DNA of 64,000 bases from an uncultured Collinsella sp. Lineage in GTDB: Bacteria; Actinomycetota; Coriobacteriia; Coriobacteriales; Coriobacteriaceae. Shown here one piece after another: positions 27,429 through 36,414 of this stretch. Position 1 is the first letter of the stretch. Every line of letters starts with the position of its first letter. Where the stretch lies: positions 1 to 64,000 of the forward strand of contig CAUGGC010000001.1 of assembly GCA_959599095.1 (NCBI GenBank), read 5' to 3'. The position numbers were made by a program, and so were the translations under genes. The notes under the pieces were generated by a model. It had not been told where the DNA came from. It did not search any database and worked only from the letters and a program-made list of their open reading frames with translations.

Positions 27429-30260
27429 CTACTCCCCCAGCAGCGCTTTCTCCGGCGTGATCGGCAGCGAGCGAACCTGATGTCCGGTAGCGTGTGCCAC
27501 GGCCGAGGCAACGGCGGCGAGCGGCGTGTTGATGACGACCTCGCCGATCGACTTGGCACCAAACGGACCCGTCGGCTCGTAGCTCGGCTCAAAGGCCACG
27601 CGAATACTGCCGATATCCAGGCGCGTGGGCAGCTTGTAGCTCATAAAGTTGCCGGTGCGCAGGCGGCCGCGCTCATCATGCTCGACGATTTCGTAGAGCG
27701 CGTGGCCGATACCCTGGGCAATGCCGCCCTCGGCCTGGACGCGCGCGAGCGCCTCGTTGATCACGGTGCCGCAGTCCACAGCCGCCGCGTAGTCCACCAC
27801 AGTCACCTTGCCGGTGGCCTTGTCGACCTCGACCTCGGCAATGCCGGCCATAAACGGCGGGGGCGAAACGGGCAGGCAGGCTGAGGCGTGCGAGGTGAGC
27901 GCGTCGCCGCCCGCGATGTTCTTGACGCACAGGTTGGCAAAGTCGCGCAGCGTGAGGTAGCGGTTCTGCTCGCGCGCGGCACGCTCGTCGGACAGGCGCA
28001 CGTACTGACCATCAAAGACCACGTCGGCGGCGTCCACGTCCCACATCTGGGCGGCCTTGGCGCAGATCTTCTCACGCAACTCGGTCGCGGCGTTCTTGGC
28101 GGCAAGGCCCGTCACGTACGTACCCGAGCTCGCGTACGAGCCGGCGTCGAACGGCGACACGTCGGTGTCCACGCCGCGCACCACGATAAGCGAGCTCTCC
28201 ACGCCCAGCTCCTCGGCGGCAATCTGCGCCAGAATCGTGTCGACGCCCATGCCGTTATCGGTGGCGCCGGTGCCGATGGTAATGAAGCCGTCCTCTTCCA
28301 GGCGCATGTCGATGCCGGCGATGTCCACGTTGGAGATGCCCGAGCCCTGCATAGTGAGCGCGCAGCCCAGGGCGCGCACGCGGTCGCCCAGGTCCACGGC
28401 CAGCGGCTTGTCGCGCCAGCCGATCATGTCCATCGCGCGCAGCAGGCAGCGGTCGAGCGCGCAGGCGTTGAGCTTCTCGTTGTAGTACTGCGGCATGACC
28501 TCGCCCTCGCGCACCATGTTTTTAAGGCGCAGGTCGGCGGGGTCCATGTGCAGCATGTCGGCGAGCTCGTTAACGGCACTCTCCACGGCAAACTGGCCCT
28601 GGGTGGCACCGTAGCCGCGATACGCGCCGCCACGGTTGGTATTGGTGTAGACGGCGTCCCAGCTAAAGCGGCTCGCCTTCACGTGGTTGTAGATGGGCAG
28701 GCTCTTATGACCCGAAAGGCCGATCGTCGTGGTGGCATGCTCGCCATAGGCGCCGGCGTTGGACAGCGTATGCAGATCGATGGCCGTGATGGTGCCGTCG
28801 TTCATGGCGCCCAGCTTAACGGTCATCTGCATCTGGTGGCGCGAGTTGCCCGCGGTGATGGTCTCCTCGCGGGTGTAGCAGCAGTAGCTCGGACGGCCGG
28901 TCTGCTGCGTCACAAACGCAACGAAGATCTCACAGCAGCCCGTCTGCTTGGAGCCAAAGCCGCCGCCGATGCGCGGCTTAATGACCTGCACCTGCGACTG
29001 CGGAATGTCGAGCGACTGCGCGACCATGCGGCGCACGTGGAAGGGCACCTGTGTAGAGGTGGTCACCGAGATGCGGCCGAACGCGTCGGTCGTCGCGAAG
29101 GCGCGGAAGGTCTCCATGGGCGCGGTCTGCGTGGCCTGGCTGGTGTAGGTGCGAGTGAAGACGATGTCGCTCTGGGCGAAGGCCTCGTCCAAGTCGCCAA
29201 AGTCGCTCGTGCCACTGCACACCAGGTTGCGAGCAACGTCGCCGCCCTGCGGGAACATAAAGGTCACATCGCCCTCGGGGTGGACCACGATGTCATTATC
29301 GAGCGCCTTGGTAAAGTCGAGCAGCGGCTCGAGCACCTCATAGTCAACCTTAATGAGCTTGAGTGCCTTGTCGGCGGCCTCCTCGGTCTCGGCGGCGACG
29401 ATCGCCACCTCCTCGTTTTGGTAGCGCACCAGGTTCTCAAGAATCAGACGGTCGTAGGGCGAAGGCTGCGGATAGCTCTGGCCGGCAATGGTAAAGCGGC
29501 GCTGGGGCACGTCCTCGTAGGTGTAGACGCCCACGACGCCCGGCACCTTCAGGGCGCGCGACGTATCGATGGAGCGGATCTTGGCGCGGGCATAGGGGCT
29601 GCGCTTGAGTTTGACGATGAGCGCACCGGCGGGCACCATATCGCCGGTGTAGACGGGACGCCCCTCGAGCAGGGCCTTCGAGTCCTTCTTGGGCTGCTTG
29701 TGAGTGATCTGCTTGTAGGAGACACCGTCGGAGCTGGTGTTATTGACCGGCAGCTCGGGCATCTCAAAGCCCACCTGCACGCCGGACTCGTTAAGGAAGC
29801 GCACGATGGCGCGCAGCTGGCTCTCGTAGCCGCTGCAGCGGCAAAGGTTGCCGGCCAGCTGGCGCGAGAGCTCCTCGCGCGTGGCGACGAGGCTCGGGTC
29901 CTCCTTGGCGGCGCGGGCAAGCGCCAGCACGTTCATGATGAGGCCGGGGGCGCAAAAACCGCACTGCTCGGCGCCTTCGGCAGCCATCGCACGGGCCAGT
30001 GCCTCGGACTCGGCCTTGAGGCCCTCGAGCGTGGTGATGGTGCGACCCTCAACACGGGCCGCGGGAACCGAGCAGCTCAGCACCGGGTCGCCGTCGAGCC
30101 ACACCGTGCACAGGCCACAGTTGGTGGTTTCGCAGGCACAGCGCACCGACGCGCAGCCTTGCTCGCGCAGCAGCGCAAAGAGCATGGTGTCGGGGGCAAT
30201 CTGAACCTTGACCTTGCGGCCGTTGAGCGTAAAGGAAAGATCGATGAGTTTGGCAGCCAT
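27429..30260 (-). CDS. Molybdenum hydroxylase (xanthine dehydrogenase family), iron-sulfur and molybdopterin domains fused
   Basis: 943 residues. Residues 1-155 form the two [2Fe-2S] domains (plant-type Cys43, 48, 51, 63; second cluster Cys100, 103, 140, 142). Residues of about 190-943 form the aldehyde-oxidase/xanthine-dehydrogenase molybdopterin domains, with GGGFGSKQTGCCE, AYRGYGATQGQFAVE and the catalytic-glutamate motif PFGAKSIGEVV. It hydroxylates an N-heterocycle such as a purine; the exact substrate is not evident. The fusion joins what are often separate small and large subunits. It overlaps the FAD subunit gene by one base. Given the selenium genes downstream it could be a selenium-dependent hydroxylase, but that is speculation. 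Confidence 0.9.
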   Translation of the reverse strand: MAAKLIDLSFTLNGRKVKVQIAPDTMLFALLREQGCASVRCACETTNCGLCTVWLDGDPVLSCSVPAARVEGRTITTLEGLKAESEALARAMAAEGAEQCGFCAPGLIMNVLALARAAKEDPSLVATREELSRQLAGNLCRCSGYESQLRAIVRFLNESGVQVGFEMPELPVNNTSSDGVSYKQITHKQPKKDSKALLEGRPVYTGDMVPAGALIVKLKRSPYARAKIRSIDTSRALKVPGVVGVYTYEDVPQRRFTIAGQSYPQPSPYDRLILENLVRYQNEEVAIVAAETEEAADKALKLIKVDYEVLEPLLDFTKALDNDIVVHPEGDVTFMFPQGGDVARNLVCSGTSDFGDLDEAFAQSDIVFTRTYTSQATQTAPMETFRAFATTDAFGRISVTTSTQVPFHVRRMVAQSLDIPQSQVQVIKPRIGGGFGSKQTGCCEIFVAFVTQQTGRPSYCCYTREETITAGNSRHQMQMTVKLGAMNDGTITAIDLHTLSNAGAYGEHATTTIGLSGHKSLPIYNHVKASRFSWDAVYTNTNRGGAYRGYGATQGQFAVESAVNELADMLHMDPADLRLKNMVREGEVMPQYYNEKLNACALDRCLLRAMDMIGWRDKPLAVDLGDRVRALGCALTMQGSGISNVDIAGIDMRLEEDGFITIGTGATDNGMGVDTILAQIAAEELGVESSLIVVRGVDTDVSPFDAGSYASSGTYVTGLAAKNAATELREKICAKAAQMWDVDAADVVFDGQYVRLSDERAAREQNRYLTLRDFANLCVKNIAGGDALTSHASACLPVSPPPFMAGIAEVEVDKATGKVTVVDYAAAVDCGTVINEALARVQAEGGIAQGIGHALYEIVEHDERGRLRTGNFMSYKLPTRLDIGSIRVAFEPSYEPTGPFGAKSIGEVVINTPLAAVASAVAHATGHQVRSLPITPEKALLGE

Positions 30261-31174
30261 TAGCGCACCTCGCTAGAATCGACGCCGGACACGCGGCGGC
30301 AAGAATACTCGTCCGTGGCGAACTTGGGAATCTGCACGGTCTCGAGCTCGTGGGCAAGCGCGGCCGAAAGCTCGATGCCGGCGGCACGACGCACAGCCTG
30401 GACGGCAAGCGGGGCCGAGATGCGGCGGCGGTAGTCGGCCGAGCCCCACATATTGGTGCCGTAGCTCAGGGCACGCACGGATGCGGCAAGGGCGCGAAGC
30501 TCGTCCTCGGAAGGCTGCTCGCCGGTGAGACCACACGCCTCGCCCTGTAGCAAGGTCGCGCGCAGCGGGCGGGCGCCCACGGTGACGTGCCAGGAGCCGT
30601 CCCACCAGGCGGCGGTAACGTTCAGCGAGGGAAAGTCGGTCGCGGCCTTGCGCACGGCCTCGTAGCTCGCACGGTAATCGTGCTTAACGACTACGATGTG
30701 CTCGATCACGTCGCGCACGTAACCCATGTTCACGAACTCGGCGAGCGGAACGCGGCCTGCCCCCGTCAGCTCAACATAGGAATCGAGCGCCAGGAAAGCC
30801 GAGAGCACGTCCGAGAAGCCAAAGCGGCCGTAGATGCTGCCGCCCACCGTGGCGGTGTTGCGCAGCTGCACGCCCACGATGTCGTGGACGGCGAACTCAA
30901 AGACATTGTTGACAAGCGCGTTGAGCCCGGCATGACGCTCGAGCTGGCGCAGGGTGCACATGGCACCGATGCGAAACTCGGTCTCGGTCTCCTCGATCTG
31001 ATCGAGTCCGCAGGCCGAAAGGTCAATCGCCGTCGCCACGCGACGCGAACCCAGGCGCATCCAGATGCCGCCGCCCACAATCTTGTTGTTGCGGTTCTTC
31101 TGCAAGAGCTCATAGGCTTCGGCCGCGTTTCCAACACGGACGTAGGTACCGAACTTGAGCACGTTCTCCCCCAT
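30260..31174 (-). CDS. FAD-binding subunit of the molybdenum hydroxylase
   Basis: 304 residues, matching the medium (FAD) subunit of xanthine dehydrogenase-type enzymes. The FAD-binding motifs are IVGGGIWMRLGSR (about residues 32-44) and QLRNTATVGGSIYGRFGFSD (about residues 103-122). It passes electrons from the iron-sulfur clusters of the partner subunit to NAD or another acceptor. Its stop overlaps the start of the catalytic subunit gene, so the two are translationally coupled. The ribosome site for the first ATG is weak, so the start could be slightly different. Confidence 0.88.
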   Translation of the reverse strand: MGENVLKFGTYVRVGNAAEAYELLQKNRNNKIVGGGIWMRLGSRRVATAIDLSACGLDQIEETETEFRIGAMCTLRQLERHAGLNALVNNVFEFAVHDIVGVQLRNTATVGGSIYGRFGFSDVLSAFLALDSYVELTGAGRVPLAEFVNMGYVRDVIEHIVVVKHDYRASYEAVRKAATDFPSLNVTAAWWDGSWHVTVGARPLRATLLQGEACGLTGEQPSEDELRALAASVRALSYGTNMWGSADYRRRISAPLAVQAVRRAAGIELSAALAHELETVQIPKFATDEYSCRRVSGVDSSEVR

Positions 31175-31254
31175 CTCTTCACTTGTCCAGTACTTTTAAG
31201 TGTACCAAACGAGGAGCCGCACACCGTTTTAGGACAAAATCCACCCACCCATCC

Positions 31255-31327
31255 ATAACTTGCGGTGATATACGGACTGATTAGCCGTTCTGGAACGCAA
31301 AACAGTCCGTATATCACCGCAAGTTAT
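31255..31327. repeat. Family 1 palindrome, copy c (CGGACTG subtype)
   Basis: Perfect 25-base arms (31255-31279 and 31303-31327) containing CTTGCGGTGATATACGGACT around a 23-base loop. It lies between gdhA and the molybdenum hydroxylase FAD subunit gene, after the gdhA terminator. Confidence 0.88.
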
Positions 31328-31344
31328 GAGGAGTCCTCCGGGAT

Positions 31345-31376
31345 AGAAAAGGCTCCCAGCCAGATAGCTGGGAGCC
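31345..31376 (-). terminator. Intrinsic terminator of gdhA
   Basis: GGCTCCCAGC pairs perfectly with GCTGGGAGCC around a six-base loop, followed on the minus strand by TTTTCT. It lies 28 bases after the gdhA stop. Confidence 0.9.
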
Positions 31377-31403
31377 TCATCACATGCTATATCGAGCGAA
31401 GAT

Positions 31404-32759
31404 TTAGCAGACGCCCTGGGCGAGCATGGCGTCGGCGACCTTCAGGAAGCCGGCGATGTTGGCGCCCATGACGAAGTTGCCCTCCTCGCCGTACTCCTTG
31501 GCGGTGTCGTCCACGTTGTGGAACATGCCGCGCATGAGCTGCTCGAGCTTGCCGTCGACCTCCTCGAAGGTCCAGGACAGGTGCTCGGCGTTCTGGCTCA
31601 TCTCCAGGCCGGACACGAGCACGCCACCGGCGTTGGCAGCCTTGCCGGGCATAAAGGCGACGCCGTTCTCCTGGAAGTAGGTCGTGGCCTCGATGGTCGT
31701 GGGCATGTTCGCGCCCTCGCCGACCACCTTGCAGCCGTTGGCGACGAGCGCCTGGGCGTCCTCGAGCAGCAGCGTGTTCTCGCGAGCGCAGGGCAGCGCG
31801 ATGTCGCAGGGCAGCTGCCACACGCCACGGCCGTCGCCCTCGTGCCACACGGCGTTGGGCTTCTCGTCGACGTACATAGCGAGCGTGACGCCCTTGTCGT
31901 GGCCGGAGCGCTTCTTGTTATAGACATGCTCGAGCACGGTGTAGTCGATGCCGTCGGGGTCCTCGACCCAGCCGTGGGTGTCGGAGCAGGCCAGCACCTT
32001 GCCGCCGAGCTGGACGACCTTCTGGACCGCGTAGATGGCGACGTTACCGGAGCCGTGAACGACGACATTCTTGCCCTCGAAGGACTCGCCGCGGCTCTTG
32101 AGGTACTCGTCCACAAAGTAGACCAGACCGTAGCCGGTGGCCTCGGTACGGGCGAGCGAGCCGCCAAAGGAGAGGCCCTTGCCGGTAAGGACGCCGGTCC
32201 ACTCGTTGGTCAGGCGCTTGTACTGACCGAACATGTAGGCAACCTCGCGGCCGCCAACGCCCAGGTCGCCGGCAGGAACGTCGGTGTTGGGGCCGATGTG
32301 GCGATAGAGCTCGGTCATGAAGGACTGGCAGAAATGCATGATCTCGTTGTTGGACTTGCCCTTGGGGTCAAAGTCGGAGCCGCCCTTTCCGCCGCCCATG
32401 GGAAGGGTGGTCAGGCTGTTCTTGAGGATCTGCTCCAGGCCCAGGAACTTGAGCATGCCCAGGGTGACCGTCGGGTTAAAGCGCAGGCCGCCCTTGTAGG
32501 GTCCAATGGCAGAGTTGAACTCGACGCGATAGCCGCGGTTGACCTGGACCTTGCCCTGGTCGTCGACCCAGGGGACACGGAACATAACGATGCGCTCGGG
32601 CTCGACGAGGCGCTCCAGCAGGGCGGCCTCCTCGTACTCGGGATGGGCGTCGAGCGCCGGCTGGATGGTGCCGAGGATCTCGGTCGCGGCCTGGATGAAC
32701 TCAGGCTGCTCGGGATAGCGGGCCTTGAGCTCGTCGAGAACTTTCTGCGTGTAGCTCAT
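31404..32759 (-). CDS. gdhA: Glutamate dehydrogenase (probably NADP-specific)
   Basis: 451 residues, the length of hexameric bacterial GDH. Conserved elements are the glutamate/oxoglutarate-binding RFNPTVTLGMLKFLGLEQ and LPMGGGKGGSDFDPKGKS (catalytic-lysine region), VPAGDLGVGGREVAYMFG, and the Rossmann GSGNVAIYAVQKV. It assimilates ammonia into 2-oxoglutarate in the cytoplasm. The start ATG follows GGAGG. It is a single-gene unit with its own terminator. NADP preference is inferred from family resemblance to GdhA rather than read directly. Confidence 0.96.
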   Translation of the reverse strand: MSYTQKVLDELKARYPEQPEFIQAATEILGTIQPALDAHPEYEEAALLERLVEPERIVMFRVPWVDDQGKVQVNRGYRVEFNSAIGPYKGGLRFNPTVTLGMLKFLGLEQILKNSLTTLPMGGGKGGSDFDPKGKSNNEIMHFCQSFMTELYRHIGPNTDVPAGDLGVGGREVAYMFGQYKRLTNEWTGVLTGKGLSFGGSLARTEATGYGLVYFVDEYLKSRGESFEGKNVVVHGSGNVAIYAVQKVVQLGGKVLACSDTHGWVEDPDGIDYTVLEHVYNKKRSGHDKGVTLAMYVDEKPNAVWHEGDGRGVWQLPCDIALPCARENTLLLEDAQALVANGCKVVGEGANMPTTIEATTYFQENGVAFMPGKAANAGGVLVSGLEMSQNAEHLSWTFEEVDGKLEQLMRGMFHNVDDTAKEYGEEGNFVMGANIAGFLKVADAMLAQGVC

Positions 32760-32973
32760 GCTTCCTCCAATGATGGGAAACGAAAAGTGTCGGTCGCGGC
32801 ACCCTGTGCGCCGCGAACTTTATCGTGTATGGATAATATCGCACTGTTGCGGGAAAGTTTCGCATAAGCAGACGAGCAGATGTTTCGTTTTGATTACGAT
32901 GCAGGTAGAGGCGTTTTTGAGTGCCTGACGTGCAAAACCCGTGTTTCAAACCTGTTTCGTCCACGTGTTCCAA

Positions 32974-33008
32974 ACCACCACATTGGGGACAGGCACCTTT
33001 GTGGTGGT
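32974..33008. repeat. Hairpin between gdhA and the DUF3343 gene
   Basis: ACCACCACA pairs with TGTGGTGGT, with GGGGACAGGCACCTTTG in the centre. It lies just past the DUF3343 stop (minus strand) and may end that operon. It loosely resembles the palindrome at 18673-18707. The rest of the gap up to gdhA (32,760 onward) shows no gene. Confidence 0.5.
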
Positions 33009-33016
33009 GTTAACGG

Positions 33017-33412
33017 CTAGAGGACGAGCTGATGGTAGTCGGCGGGGGTTATGCGGCCTTCGGTGGCGGCACGGAAGGCGGCGAGCGCATCGCCCGAGAA
33101 CGGCATGGCCCAGCACAGGCCGCAACCTGCGGTAATGGAGCCGGGCAAAGGCATAATGCGCCCGGGCACGCCGGCATCCAGGCACAGCTGCTCGCATTCC
33201 ATCACATCGAAGGTGCTGTCAAACGACACGATAATCTTGCGTTCGCGATCGAGGGCATCACTGGACGGGCCTTCACGGTGTGCCTCACGATACGCCGCGG
33301 CGGTCGCTTCCTCTTCCGCGGTATGCCCGCAGCCTCCGCAGCCGCAGGTACAGGGTTCGGACCCGTCGCAAGTGCAAGGTTCTCCCGTGTCGGGACAAAT
33401 ATCGTGAGACAT
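33017..33412 (-). CDS. DUF3343 putative Se/S carrier protein with cysteine-rich N-terminal tail
   Basis: 131 residues; the ATG chosen has a GGGAG site. The first 28 residues contain seven cysteines (positions 6, 13, 15, 21, 23, 25, 28). A linker and the DUF3343 domain follow (IIVSFDSTFDVMECEQLCLD, then AGCGLCWAMPF). DUF3343 is regarded as a putative selenium/sulfur carrier. It follows mobA by 15 bases in the selenocysteine/molybdopterin block, and a second, shorter family member lies in the selD operon at 61053. The cysteine tail may bind metal or deliver chalcogen; this is inference. Confidence 0.8.
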   Translation of the reverse strand: MSHDICPDTGEPCTCDGSEPCTCGCGGCGHTAEEEATAAAYREAHREGPSSDALDRERKIIVSFDSTFDVMECEQLCLDAGVPGRIMPLPGSITAGCGLCWAMPFSGDALAAFRAATEGRITPADYHQLVL

Positions 33413-33427
33413 GGCAACTCCCATCGT

Positions 33428-34060
33428 CTAGGCGAGTAACTCGGCCGCCGCAAACTCCTCGGGTGTATTGACGTTTTCGAAGCAGAGCGTGGAGCCCGCG
33501 GCCTTAACGATCTGCGGCTCATCCATATAACCAGCCTGAACGCGATTGATCAGGCAGCGAATGCGCTGACGGTCGCAGGCGAGCAGCTCTTGGGCAACCG
33601 GCGTACACGCGTCACGGCGCCAGACGGCGCAAAGCGGCTCAATCCCCCGCACCTCGCGCGGCACGCACACGTCAAGCGCCTCGGCCTCAACACGATCGGC
33701 AAGCGCGTCGATGAGTTCCGACGAGACAAACGGCATGTCACAGGCGACGATAGCCACGAGCGGCAATCGGGCCGCGGCCAACGAGCTCGCGATGCCGCGC
33801 ATGGCGCCGGCGGGACCGTCTACGTCCATGACTACGCGGGGGCGCAGGCCATCAAACATAAGCTTCTCAAGGTAGGCCAGCTCACTGGGTCGCGACGTGG
33901 TCACGACCAACTCGCCGGCAACTGGCGCCAGCCGACCCAGCACGCGCTCGATGAGCGGCTCGCCGCAAAACGCCATGCGCGCCTTATCGCAGCCCATGCG
34001 CGAGGACAGCCCGCCCGCCTGGACGACACAAGAAAGATCGGCCCGTCTTACGGTAGTCAT
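33428..34060 (-). CDS. mobA: Molybdenum cofactor guanylyltransferase
   Basis: 210 residues. The nucleotidyltransferase loop CVVQAGGLSSRMGCDKA (residues 11-27) and the metal-binding VAIVACDMPFV are diagnostic. It attaches GMP to molybdopterin, making the bis-MGD cofactor that FdhF and related enzymes need. The open frame extends to 34366 but would run through the tRNA-Sec gene. The ATG at 34058-34060 has a GGAGG site and is the sensible start. It lies downstream of selA-selB-tRNA-Sec, linking cofactor and selenocysteine supply. Confidence 0.9.
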   Translation of the reverse strand: MTTVRRADLSCVVQAGGLSSRMGCDKARMAFCGEPLIERVLGRLAPVAGELVVTTSRPSELAYLEKLMFDGLRPRVVMDVDGPAGAMRGIASSLAAARLPLVAIVACDMPFVSSELIDALADRVEAEALDVCVPREVRGIEPLCAVWRRDACTPVAQELLACDRQRIRCLINRVQAGYMDEPQIVKAAGSTLCFENVNTPEEFAAAELLA

Positions 34061-34150
34061 ACGGCAAAACACCTCCATCGGCACGTTCAAAACCCGGCGC
34101 ACGAAGCTAAATACAGCCGCCGAAATAGCGGCGCTGCGAAAAGCTCGTGC

Positions 34151-34177
34151 AAAAACAAAACAGCGCCTTTGCGGCAC
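34151..34177 (-). terminator. Probable terminator of tRNA-Sec
   Basis: A short GTGCC/GGCGC stem followed on the minus strand by TGTTTTGTTTTT, 38 bases beyond the tRNA 3' end. The stem is weak, but the T-rich tract is clear. Confidence 0.5.
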
Positions 34178-34214
34178 GCAGTAAGACCGCGAGCACAAAA
34201 GCGCTGGTAGCGTA

Positions 34215-34311
34215 TGGCGGGAACGTATGTGAATCGAACACATCCAAGACGTTTTGCACGCCTCGCAACGGTTTTGAGGACCGCGGAGCCCACCGGAGCC
34301 CATCCGTTCCC
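34215..34311 (-). tRNA. selC: Selenocysteine tRNA (anticodon TCA), CCA encoded
   Basis: 97 bases, longer than any other tRNA here. Acceptor GGGAACG/CGTTCCC, a long D stem (GGGCTCC region), anticodon loop CCTCAAA giving anticodon TCA, a long paired variable arm (AGGCGT/ACGTCT), T arm ATGTG-TTCGATT-CACAT, discriminator G and encoded CCA. It reads UGA as selenocysteine. It lies between selB and mobA on the same strand. Confidence 0.93.
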
Positions 34312-34368
34312 AAGTGCGGCGGTATTTTACCAAACCGAAAAGGTCCCATCCCAAAAAGACGAGCAAGA

Positions 34369-34434
34369 AGTTGCGGTGGAATAGTTCCTGGTTTTGCGTT
34401 AGATGCCGAAAACAGGAACTATTTCACCGCAACT
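34369..34434. repeat. Family 1 palindrome, copy d (GTTCCTG subtype)
   Basis: 22-base arms (34369-34390 and 34413-34434) starting AGTTGCGGTG and ending GTTCCTG pair with one mismatch around a 22-base loop. It lies between the selB stop and tRNA-Sec and may end the selA-selB transcript. Confidence 0.85.
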
Positions 34435-34446
34435 GATAAGGGTACC

Positions 34447-36414
34447 CTAGCGCAGGGAGCGCAGGCCGCCGGCTTCCTTGTCGAGCACCGTAAAGCGCAC
34501 GGCATCCAGGTGCTCCAAGATGCTGATGGCACGCTTGCGCGACACGCCCAGCGCCTCGCGCAGCACGCTCGTGGTGGCAGCACCGCCGGCGTCGGCAATG
34601 GCAGAGGCGACGAGCTCACGCGCGTGGGCCTCAGCGGCAGCAGACAGGGCCACATCACGCTCGATCTTTACGATGGAGCGGTTGAGCGAAAGCTCGCGCA
34701 GGGCACGCGTCATGGTATCGCGATCGATCTGTAGTTGCTCGCCTACCTCTGGCAGCGTCGGCGCATCGAGGCCAGTTTCGTCCAGCAAGGAAACGATGCA
34801 CTCGCAAGCCTCGTGCACCACACGCGCCGCGGCGGCAGCGGAGTGCGGGTCGAATACCTCGGCCCCCTCGGCGGCGCACACGCCGCGCGAGCAGCCCTCG
34901 GAAATCAGGGCTGCGGCAACTGCATCGTCAGCGGCAGGCCACGCAGCATGGGCAACGGCGCCGGGCGTAAAGCCCGTCTCCTTGGGGGCAGCCGCGTGCA
35001 TAGCGGTCAGGGTCGCCGCCAGTGCATCCATCGCGGAATCGAGCGCGGAAGCATCTGCATACAGCGAGCCATCCGAGCCAGCAAGCGCGCAAGCAGCGCC
35101 CTTCGCCACCAACTCGCGCAACGCCGCCTCAGCCTCACCGGCAACAAGATCGAGCGCCGCGGTAACATCGGCAGCCGCAACCGGCAGCGCTTGCAGCGCC
35201 AGCCATGCATCCACCGCGCCCGCAATATCTCCGGCCTCAAGTGCCGCGTACAGCGCGCGCTCCCCCTCAGTAAGTTCGCGCGAACGGCGGCAGCGCGACA
35301 ACAGCACGCGCCCGCCGCCGATGAGCATAACGGGCGAATAGGACAGCACCACGGCATGGTCTCCGGCGCGCAGCGGCAGCGGTTCCTCCATGCGTACCTG
35401 CACCGCTCGCGTCTCTCCCACCGCCATGGGGGCCTCGCCCTCCATGAGCATAATACGGCCGACGACCTCGGCCGTACCTGCCATCACGTGCACGCGCGTA
35501 CCCGACTCGAGCACGCGCGGCTTGGCGCCCTCGCGACCCAAATACGTAAACGTCATCATAAAGCGCAACGTCTGACCAAAGCGATCCGCCACGCCCAGCA
35601 TCTCGCCACGGTCAAGTGCCGCGACCCCGTCACCGACCAGGTTGAGTGCCACGCGTTGCCCAGGCAGCGCGTGCGGCGTATCACCATGCACCTGAATCCC
35701 GCGCACGCGACAGACCGTACGCGACGGCAAGGCCATCAACTCGTCTCCCACCGCAACCGGCGCATCGTGCAGCGTTCCCGTCACGACGGTGCCGACGCCC
35801 TTGATCGTAAAACAGCGGTCAATCGGCAGGCGAGGCGCGGCATCGCTCCGATCGGAACGGTCGCGGCAGGCATCCCAGCAGGCACTTACCTGCTCGTCGA
35901 GCACCGCAAGCAGCCCGTCGATCCCCTCGCCCGTCATAGACGACACAGGCACGATCGGCGCGTCCGCAAACACGGTACCCGACAAAAAGTCATCGACGTC
36001 AAGCTCGGCAAGCTCGGTCATCTCGGCGTCGGCCAGGTCACACATCGTCAGCGCGACCACCATATGCGTGACGCCCAGCAGCTCCAGCACATGCACGTGC
36101 TCGCGCGTCTGGGGCATTACACCCTCAACGGCAGAGACCACCAGCACGGCAACGTCGATGCCCGTCGCACCCTGCACCATGGCGCGCAGGTAGTGTGCAT
36201 GGCCCGGCACGTCGACCAGGCCCACGATCTTGCCACTCGGCAGCGCCAGCTCGCCAAAGCCAAGCTCAACCGTCATGCCGCGACGACGCTCAACTTCCAG
36301 GCGGTCGGGGTTTTTGCCCGTCAGCGCCTCGATGAGCGCCGACTTACCGTGGTCGACATGGCCCGCCGTGCCAACGATAACGGGACACTCCACCAGCGCT
36401 TGAACCTCACTCAT
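34447..36414 (-). CDS. selB: Selenocysteine-specific elongation factor SelB
   Basis: 655 residues. The EF-Tu-like GTPase has GTAGHVDHGKSALIEALTG (P-loop, about residues 15-33), RRRGMTVELGFG (switch 1), VDVPGHAHYLRAM (switch 2) and TMCD in the base-recognition position, a variant of NKxD/TKxD. EF-Tu-like beta-barrel domains follow. The C-terminal 250 residues form winged-helix repeats that bind the mRNA SECIS hairpin, ending SRKRAISILEHLDAVRFT. It delivers Sec-tRNA-Sec to UGA codons at the ribosome. Its start overlaps the selA stop by four bases. Confidence 0.96.
   Translation of the reverse strand: MSEVQALVECPVIVGTAGHVDHGKSALIEALTGKNPDRLEVERRRGMTVELGFGELALPSGKIVGLVDVPGHAHYLRAMVQGATGIDVAVLVVSAVEGVMPQTREHVHVLELLGVTHMVVALTMCDLADAEMTELAELDVDDFLSGTVFADAPIVPVSSMTGEGIDGLLAVLDEQVSACWDACRDRSDRSDAAPRLPIDRCFTIKGVGTVVTGTLHDAPVAVGDELMALPSRTVCRVRGIQVHGDTPHALPGQRVALNLVGDGVAALDRGEMLGVADRFGQTLRFMMTFTYLGREGAKPRVLESGTRVHVMAGTAEVVGRIMLMEGEAPMAVGETRAVQVRMEEPLPLRAGDHAVVLSYSPVMLIGGGRVLLSRCRRSRELTEGERALYAALEAGDIAGAVDAWLALQALPVAAADVTAALDLVAGEAEAALRELVAKGAACALAGSDGSLYADASALDSAMDALAATLTAMHAAAPKETGFTPGAVAHAAWPAADDAVAAALISEGCSRGVCAAEGAEVFDPHSAAAAARVVHEACECIVSLLDETGLDAPTLPEVGEQLQIDRDTMTRALRELSLNRSIVKIERDVALSAAAEAHARELVASAIADAGGAATTSVLREALGVSRKRAISILEHLDAVRFTVLDKEAGGLRSLR

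Noticed and set aside
34061..34366. N-terminal extension of MobA
   Set aside because: It would be translated from the tRNA-Sec gene and shows no family similarity; an internal ATG with GGAGG fits better.
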